From an uncultured Eubacteriales bacterium (GTDB taxonomy: Bacteria > Bacillota > Clostridia > UMGS1883 > UMGS1540), in the NCBI GenBank assembly GCA_900552775.1, contig USAP01000085.1, positions 1 through 6,889 of the forward strand: a DNA stretch of 6,889 nucleotides, written 5' to 3'. This document shows positions 6,416 through 6,889 of this stretch, one piece after another (position 1 is the stretch's first letter; each line of letters opens with the position of its first letter). Below the pieces are notes generated by a model. That model made no database searches, was not told the DNA's origin, and worked only from the letters and a program-made list of their open reading frames with translations. Position numbers and translations under genes: made by a program.

Positions 6416-6745
6416 TTATGAAATCAGTTCAAAAGTCACGTTGGGCGTTTCTTTGTGAACGTTGTCGAAAATTCGGAGCATGGTTTTGCAATATTCTCTC
6501 AGGTCATCGGGGAGAGACATAAAACCGTATATTTCTACTTTAAAACTACCTCTTTGGTAAAACAAACCACATAAACAATCCCAAAGGGCGTCCCAGTTTT
6601 CGCCGTAGTATTCGGGCAAACCGAATTCGGTTTTTAAAATACGGTGTATTTCGCCTAAGTATTTGCAGGCGGAAAAATCAAGAATTATAGGATTATCTTC
6701 TATCGGTTTAAATGCGTTTCTTCTGTGTTCTTCTTCGTAGTTCAT
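6416..6745 (-). CDS. Barstar family protein (putative ribonuclease inhibitor)
   Basis: The 109-residue protein contains a full barstar domain. ILDFSACKYLGEIHRIL lies at 21-37 and the signature LPEYYGENWDALWDCL at 43-58. Barstar binds and blocks barnase-type ribonucleases or homologous toxin domains. The barnase-contacting Y29, D35 and D39 of Bacillus amyloliquefaciens barstar correspond to Y46, D52 and D56. By ungapped alignment E76 corresponds to N95. A charged extension of about 18 residues precedes the domain, against almost none in classical barstar. There is no signal peptide, so it is cytoplasmic. ATG 6745 is chosen because GGGAG (6753-6757, minus strand) lies 7 bases upstream. The longer frame from 6796 would start inside the promoter. 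No barnase-like nuclease is in the window, so it may be an orphan immunity gene or have its partner beyond 6889. Confidence 0.9.
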   Translation of the reverse strand: MNYEEEHRRNAFKPIEDNPIILDFSACKYLGEIHRILKTEFGLPEYYGENWDALWDCLCGLFYQRGSFKVEIYGFMSLPDDLREYCKTMLRIFDNVHKETPNVTFELIS

Positions 6746-6767
6746 GTAATCACTCCCGTACATATAT

Positions 6768-6796
6768 ATTTTACCATTATTTTTTTCGCAAATCAA
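6768..6796 (-). promoter_or_regulatory. Promoter of the barstar gene
   Basis: On the minus strand TTGATT (6791-6796) and TAAAAT (6768-6773) are separated by 17 bases, and TGG just before the -10 makes it extended. Transcription would start near 6761, leaving a leader of about 15 bases that holds the ribosome binding site. This independent promoter shows the gene need not be co-transcribed with anything beyond 6797, and it excludes the longer upstream start. Confidence 0.72.
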
Positions 6797-6889
6797 GTGT
6801 CTTGTTGCGGCGGCAGACGCAGGCTTTTTAACCGATGATTTTTAGCGGATATTAAATATCTTCGGCAATATTTATTTAAATATAATATG
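6797..6889. other. AT-rich end of window without a supported gene
   Basis: I see no coding frame of note here. The stretch holds a small palindrome GATATTAAATATC at 6848-6860 and a TATAAT at 6881-6886 on the plus strand without a matching -35. It may be the start of a divergent plus-strand gene's control region, but the window ends too soon to tell. Confidence 0.4.

Noticed and set aside
6848..6886. Promoter or operator at the right edge (palindrome GATATTAAATATC plus TATAAT)
   Set aside because: There is no -35 at a usable distance and no downstream gene in view; AT-rich sequence gives such matches by chance.

Overview
The window reads as chromosomal DNA of a spore-forming member of the Clostridia (Firmicutes/Bacillota). 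The reasons are a YtxC-type sporulation protein, a T-box leader in front of an aminoacyl-tRNA synthetase, strong GGAG-type ribosome binding sites, GTG and TTG starts, and sigma-A-like promoters with 17-base spacers. I see no phage, transposase, CRISPR, tRNA or rRNA. The window is mostly housekeeping, and I did not find a new multi-gene defence or biosynthetic system.

Layout. (1) Bases 30-2539, plus strand: a compact three-gene run of tsaD (tRNA t6A37 synthesis), a DUF6873/GME-fold protein of unknown function and ytxC. Gaps are 7 and 28 bases, and the run closes with a perfect-stem terminator at 2566-2592. (2) Bases 2609-4085, minus strand: thyA then folA (thymidylate synthase and dihydrofolate reductase), read from a near-consensus promoter at 4107-4135. 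(3) Bases 4154-6268, plus strand: a divergent promoter, a threonine T-box leader with an ACC specifier, and thrS. The ThrRS lacks most of the usual N-terminal TGS domain. (4) Bases 6269-6415: a convergent intergenic gap holding an 18-base imperfect inverted repeat around a 34-base centre. (5) Bases 6416-6745, minus strand: a barstar-family protein with its own promoter and no visible nuclease partner. (6) Bases 6797-6889: AT-rich sequence with no gene I can support.

How the genes fit together. ThyA oxidises methylene-tetrahydrofolate to dihydrofolate while making dTMP, and FolA recycles the dihydrofolate, so the minus-strand pair is a metabolic unit. TsaD and ThrRS both bear on threonine and tRNA: TsaD transfers a threonine-derived carbamoyl group to A37 of ANN-decoding tRNAs, and ThrRS charges tRNA-Thr under T-box control. 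From memory, ytxC commonly lies just before thrS in Firmicutes. Here the thyA-folA pair sits between them in the opposite direction.
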